Notes under the pieces: model-generated
What the model was told of the DNA's origin: nothing
Seen by the model: only the letters and a program-made list of their open reading frames with translations
The model's database searches: none
NCBI RefSeq assembly: GCF_034702125.1
Contig: NW_026945687.1
Span: 182,667 to 246,666 of the forward strand
DNA: 64,000 nt
Direction of reading: 5' to 3'
Source: Engraulis encrasicolus
Taxonomy: Eukaryota; Chordata; Actinopteri; Clupeiformes; Engraulidae
Shown: positions 61,499-64,000 of the stretch, in pieces
How the letters are laid out: each line of letters starts with the position of its first letter
How positions within the stretch are numbered: position 1 is the first letter of the stretch
Translations under genes and position numbers: made by a program

Positions 61499-61888
61499 CT
61501 CTTAAGCTGCATGGGGCTAGATCACACACATACAAAATAGTCCAAACATTCTTCAAGAGTACTAAAACCAAAATCCTGTAGTGGCCCACTCAGAGTCCAG
61601 ACCTCGATCCTACAGACAATCTGTGGTGGGTGCTGACAGAGAGCGTCCATACTCGGACTACATGTGTGCTCCTCCTACTCAAGCGAGTAGGTCGCTTTTC
61701 TGCTTTGCTCCTGCCTAACTTCAATTTCTTTACTTTTTTTTTTCACACTATATCTTGGATTTTATTTGCCATATACACAGTTTTTAACAAGTTTAGAGAA
61801 GAACAACAGAGGATTTTATTCATACATTAGTGTTTTTCACAAGAGAACCTAGAAGTCAAAACAATTGCCGAGCTGAAACAATAACAAA

Positions 61889-63550
61889 ATGCGACAACGA
61901 CAGTCCAAAAAATGGATACTGCTGGAACAACGGATTTCTGCCCTGGAATCCTTACTGGGTGATCGCCTATCAAAGACTGAAGGAAGTCCTGAAACAGGTG
62001 CCGCAAATGCAAAAGCAGACCAACGACCGGCTGATGTGACATTTGTGACGCTGGACGAAACACCTGGCAAAAGCTTCGCAAAGCAAAATGTGAGTAGGCC
62101 TACTCACTATTGGGAAAGCAAAGGGGCTCGACCCAAAAACAGAGATAAAATACTAACTTCAACACCAGTGCGGTCTGCTGCTGCCAGACCAACTTTTTCA
62201 GGGCAGCCCATAAAACTTCAAAATCGATTTGAGTGCCTTGAACAAGTGGAACCAGTTGCTCCCAGAATAAAAACTGAACGTACACCGCATTGGAATAACA
62301 AGAACAAAGTTAGACGGCAGCTGCCTGCCTCTCCTACAACACTTGTTGTTGGTGATCTGAGTGTGAAAAATATCGGAAATGGAACTTTTAAAGTGTCCTG
62401 TCTGCCCCATGCATCCGTACGTGAGACCAAGGACAGTATCCCACAATTGGTGTCTGACCACAGATCTATTGATCGCCTTGTTGTTCACTGTGGGGCAGCG
62501 GATCTGTTCAAAGAGCAAATAACTGTCAAAAAGGATTTTAATGACTTATTTTCAACTCTAAAAGATCTGAAAATTCCATCCTTCATCAGCGGGCCAATAC
62601 CAGCACCATGCTATCGCGACTTTGCGTTTTCGAGATTAAATTGCTTAAACACATGGCTGTCAAGGACATGCAGATCCAACGGTATCAGCTTTGTTGACAA
62701 TTTCGACCGTTTCTGGAGACGCTCTGTACTTTTCAAAAAAAACAGTGCAGAACTGAGTTGGACCGGCGCCAAAGTGCTGACAGACCAGTTGGTTTACAGC
62801 ATTGAGACCTTGGGCGCTGATAAGCGGCCTGTATCTGTATCCACTCAGACACAGGGGCATTTCAACAAGCCCTCTGTGCCTGTAAGTGTGCAAACTGAGC
62901 CACAGACTGGCGAAAGCACACACACAGATGACGTAGCCAAGTCCCTCTCTGCTCAAGTGGAAAACAACGGAACACACAGAACTCGCCACAAACTGAACCA
63001 GCTTTCGGAACAGCTGGAAGATCTGTCACAGAAACTGGCAGCAAGCCGCTCGCCGGAGATCAAGTGTTCACCTCCTTGTCGGACTGGCAAAATGCCATTG
63101 GCATCACCAATTCCACCTCCCAGGTCTGCCAAAAAGCGACTGTCCACACAGGAAATAGGAAATGTGNTTTCCTCAAAACCAAACTCACCCCCCAGATGTG
63201 GCGAAACGCAGCCACCAGCAAGCCCTGGCAACGGCGACAAAATGCAATCACCAATGGAATCACAACCTTCCCGGAACGACGAAACACCATCTTCATCTCC
63301 CAGACTGAGATTTCCAGAAACTATGGCGAGACTACTCCCCTATGCCAGATCTACCTTTTCTACCCCCAGACATTCCTACCAAGCCTCCTATGCGGATATT
63401 TCTCAAGGTCAACCTCATTCTACCCCAAAATCTAAAAGGATACTTCCATCCATGACTGCACCCAAAAAAGGCAAGGCCCCACAACCACCTGTCTGTGCTC
63501 TGGAGTACAGTAATATCAGTGAGGATGACCTTGTTGAAAGCACAGTCTGA
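61889..63550 (+). CDS. LINE ORF1 protein with degenerate SGNH/GDSL-hydrolase-like domain
   Basis: 553 residues, TGA at 63548-63550. A short basic N-terminus with a possible coiled coil (LLEQRISALESLL, 11-23) is followed by a linker and then, at about 151-305, a domain laid out like the SGNH esterase of CR1/L2-type ORF1 proteins: VVGDLSVKNI, LVVHCGAADL, ISGPIPAP, FSRLNCLNTWL, FVDNF and LFKKNSAELSWTG. The C-terminal third is low-complexity, rich in Pro, Ser and Lys. Usual SGNH catalytic residues seem to be missing (see findings). One ambiguous base (n) lies at 63167 and makes one unknown residue. ORF1 is thought to bind nucleic acid or membranes during retrotransposition. Family assignment comes from the block order. 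Confidence 0.85.
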   Translation: MRQRQSKKWILLEQRISALESLLGDRLSKTEGSPETGAANAKADQRPADVTFVTLDETPGKSFAKQNVSRPTHYWESKGARPKNRDKILTSTPVRSAAARPTFSGQPIKLQNRFECLEQVEPVAPRIKTERTPHWNNKNKVRRQLPASPTTLVVGDLSVKNIGNGTFKVSCLPHASVRETKDSIPQLVSDHRSIDRLVVHCGAADLFKEQITVKKDFNDLFSTLKDLKIPSFISGPIPAPCYRDFAFSRLNCLNTWLSRTCRSNGISFVDNFDRFWRRSVLFKKNSAELSWTGAKVLTDQLVYSIETLGADKRPVSVSTQTQGHFNKPSVPVSVQTEPQTGESTHTDDVAKSLSAQVENNGTHRTRHKLNQLSEQLEDLSQKLAASRSPEIKCSPPCRTGKMPLASPIPPPRSAKKRLSTQEIGNVXSSKPNSPPRCGETQPPASPGNGDKMQSPMESQPSRNDETPSSSPRLRFPETMARLLPYARSTFSTPRHSYQASYADISQGQPHSTPKSKRILPSMTAPKKGKAPQPPVCALEYSNISEDDLVESTV

Positions 63551-64000
63551 TATCAACTGGGTCCCTACCCACATAGTAACAGTGGTTTTGAAAATAAGCA
63601 GATAAGGGGACCCGTGGACAATCTTATTCCAGTTCTAACAACAAAACGAGGTCTCTTGAGGACACGCATACATTCCCCCAAGACGGCAAGCATGGGGAAT
63701 CTCAGACTTGTCCCAAAAAAACTCACTACCACAGTGGAAATGCCTCCAATGCTCAATGCTAAATTAGCTTTACAGAATAGTAGATCTCTAAGGAACAAGC
63801 CTTTTGTTGTCAATGAGTTTATCTGTACCCACAACCTTGATTTTTTATTTTTAACTGAAACATGGCTGGAAAAATCCACTAGCTCTATCACACTTATAGA
63901 AGCAACTCCGTCACACTTTAATTTCATTAGTACAGAAAGGCAGAATAAACAGGGAGGGGGGATAGCAATTATTTTCAAGGCACTGTTTCAATGTCAAAAG
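63551..64000 (+). CDS. LINE ORF2, N-terminal part (endonuclease start), partial
   Basis: The frame is open from the codon after the ORF1 stop to the window end (150 codons). The first ATG is at 63692 and others follow at 63734 and 63743. It reads LNAKLALQNSRSLRNK, then NLDFLFLTETWL and GGGIAIIF, the start of an APE-type endonuclease (the E of TETWL is a conserved catalytic residue). It is in the same frame as ORF1, separated from it by one TGA codon. Confidence 0.85.

Larger units (their letters stand above)
59952..61664. repeat. array unit 8 (partial, interrupted by LINEs)
   Basis: Starts like the other units. It is then broken by a minus-strand LINE fragment (~60045-61372), resumes at tgttaatgtcagact with exon I and the Tc1 fossil, and is cut at ~61665 by a plus-strand LINE that runs out of the window. 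Confidence 0.85.
61665..64000 (+). mobile_element. CR1-like LINE, 5' part (continues past window)
   Basis: The array unit is interrupted after ggactacatg, where a 5' UTR of about 220 bp begins (gtgctcctcctactcaagcg), followed by ORF1 and the start of ORF2. Because ORF1 and its leader are present, this is probably a full-length insertion. Confidence 0.85.

Noticed and set aside
62100..63296. Minus-strand frames opposite the LINE ORF1
   Set aside because: Antisense shadows without motifs.

Overview
The window looks like repeat-rich intergenic and intronic DNA from a ray-finned (teleost) fish. The evidence is a fish-type NLR immune receptor exon (FISNA + NACHT), short ~33-residue N-terminal repeat exons of the kind attached to fish NLRs, L2 and CR1-like LINEs, a BEL/Pao retrotransposon, Tc1 and hAT DNA transposons, and long (CA)n tracts. 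The species cannot be fixed from the sequence. No rRNA, tRNA, CRISPR or prokaryotic feature was seen.

Layout. 0-7.3 kb: a 5'-truncated LINE reverse transcriptase on the minus strand, two short hAT-type MITEs with exact 8-bp target duplications, a possible LTR fragment and a 132-bp (CA)n tract. 7.3-18.9 kb: an 11.6-kb minus-strand BEL/Pao element with two 567-bp LTRs. Its integrase is split by a 3.8-kb transposon with ~650-bp inverted arms, and it also carries small frameshifts. 19-24.6 kb: microsatellites, unassigned GC-rich DNA and a 256-bp satellite whose last copy is split by a 1.04-kb hAT-type element. 24.6-26.5 kb: the FISNA-NACHT exon of an NLR on the minus strand. 26.6-31.3 kb: a duplicated minisatellite block, a hAT element with a transposase remnant, the first NLR repeat exon and LINE debris. 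34.5-37.5 kb: a 5'-truncated L2 LINE on the plus strand. 37.85-61.66 kb: a tandem array of about 2.8-kb units, each carrying one NLR repeat exon and marked by different nested transposons, including an apparently intact Tc1. 61.66 kb to the end: the 5' part of a CR1-like LINE with an SGNH-type ORF1 and the start of ORF2.

The main observation is that nine copies of a short exon (eight of 99 bp, one of 93 bp), all on the minus strand, all open and all predicted phase 2-2, lie upstream of the NACHT exon in the direction of transcription. Eight of them are in the tandem array. Because the exon is symmetric, any number of copies can be spliced in without breaking frame, so duplication of the intron-plus-exon unit would lengthen the receptor's N-terminal region by ~33 residues per copy. 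Shared deletions and nested insertions allow the order of events to be partly reconstructed. The first coding exon and the leucine-rich-repeat exons were not identified, so gene completeness and expression are unproven.
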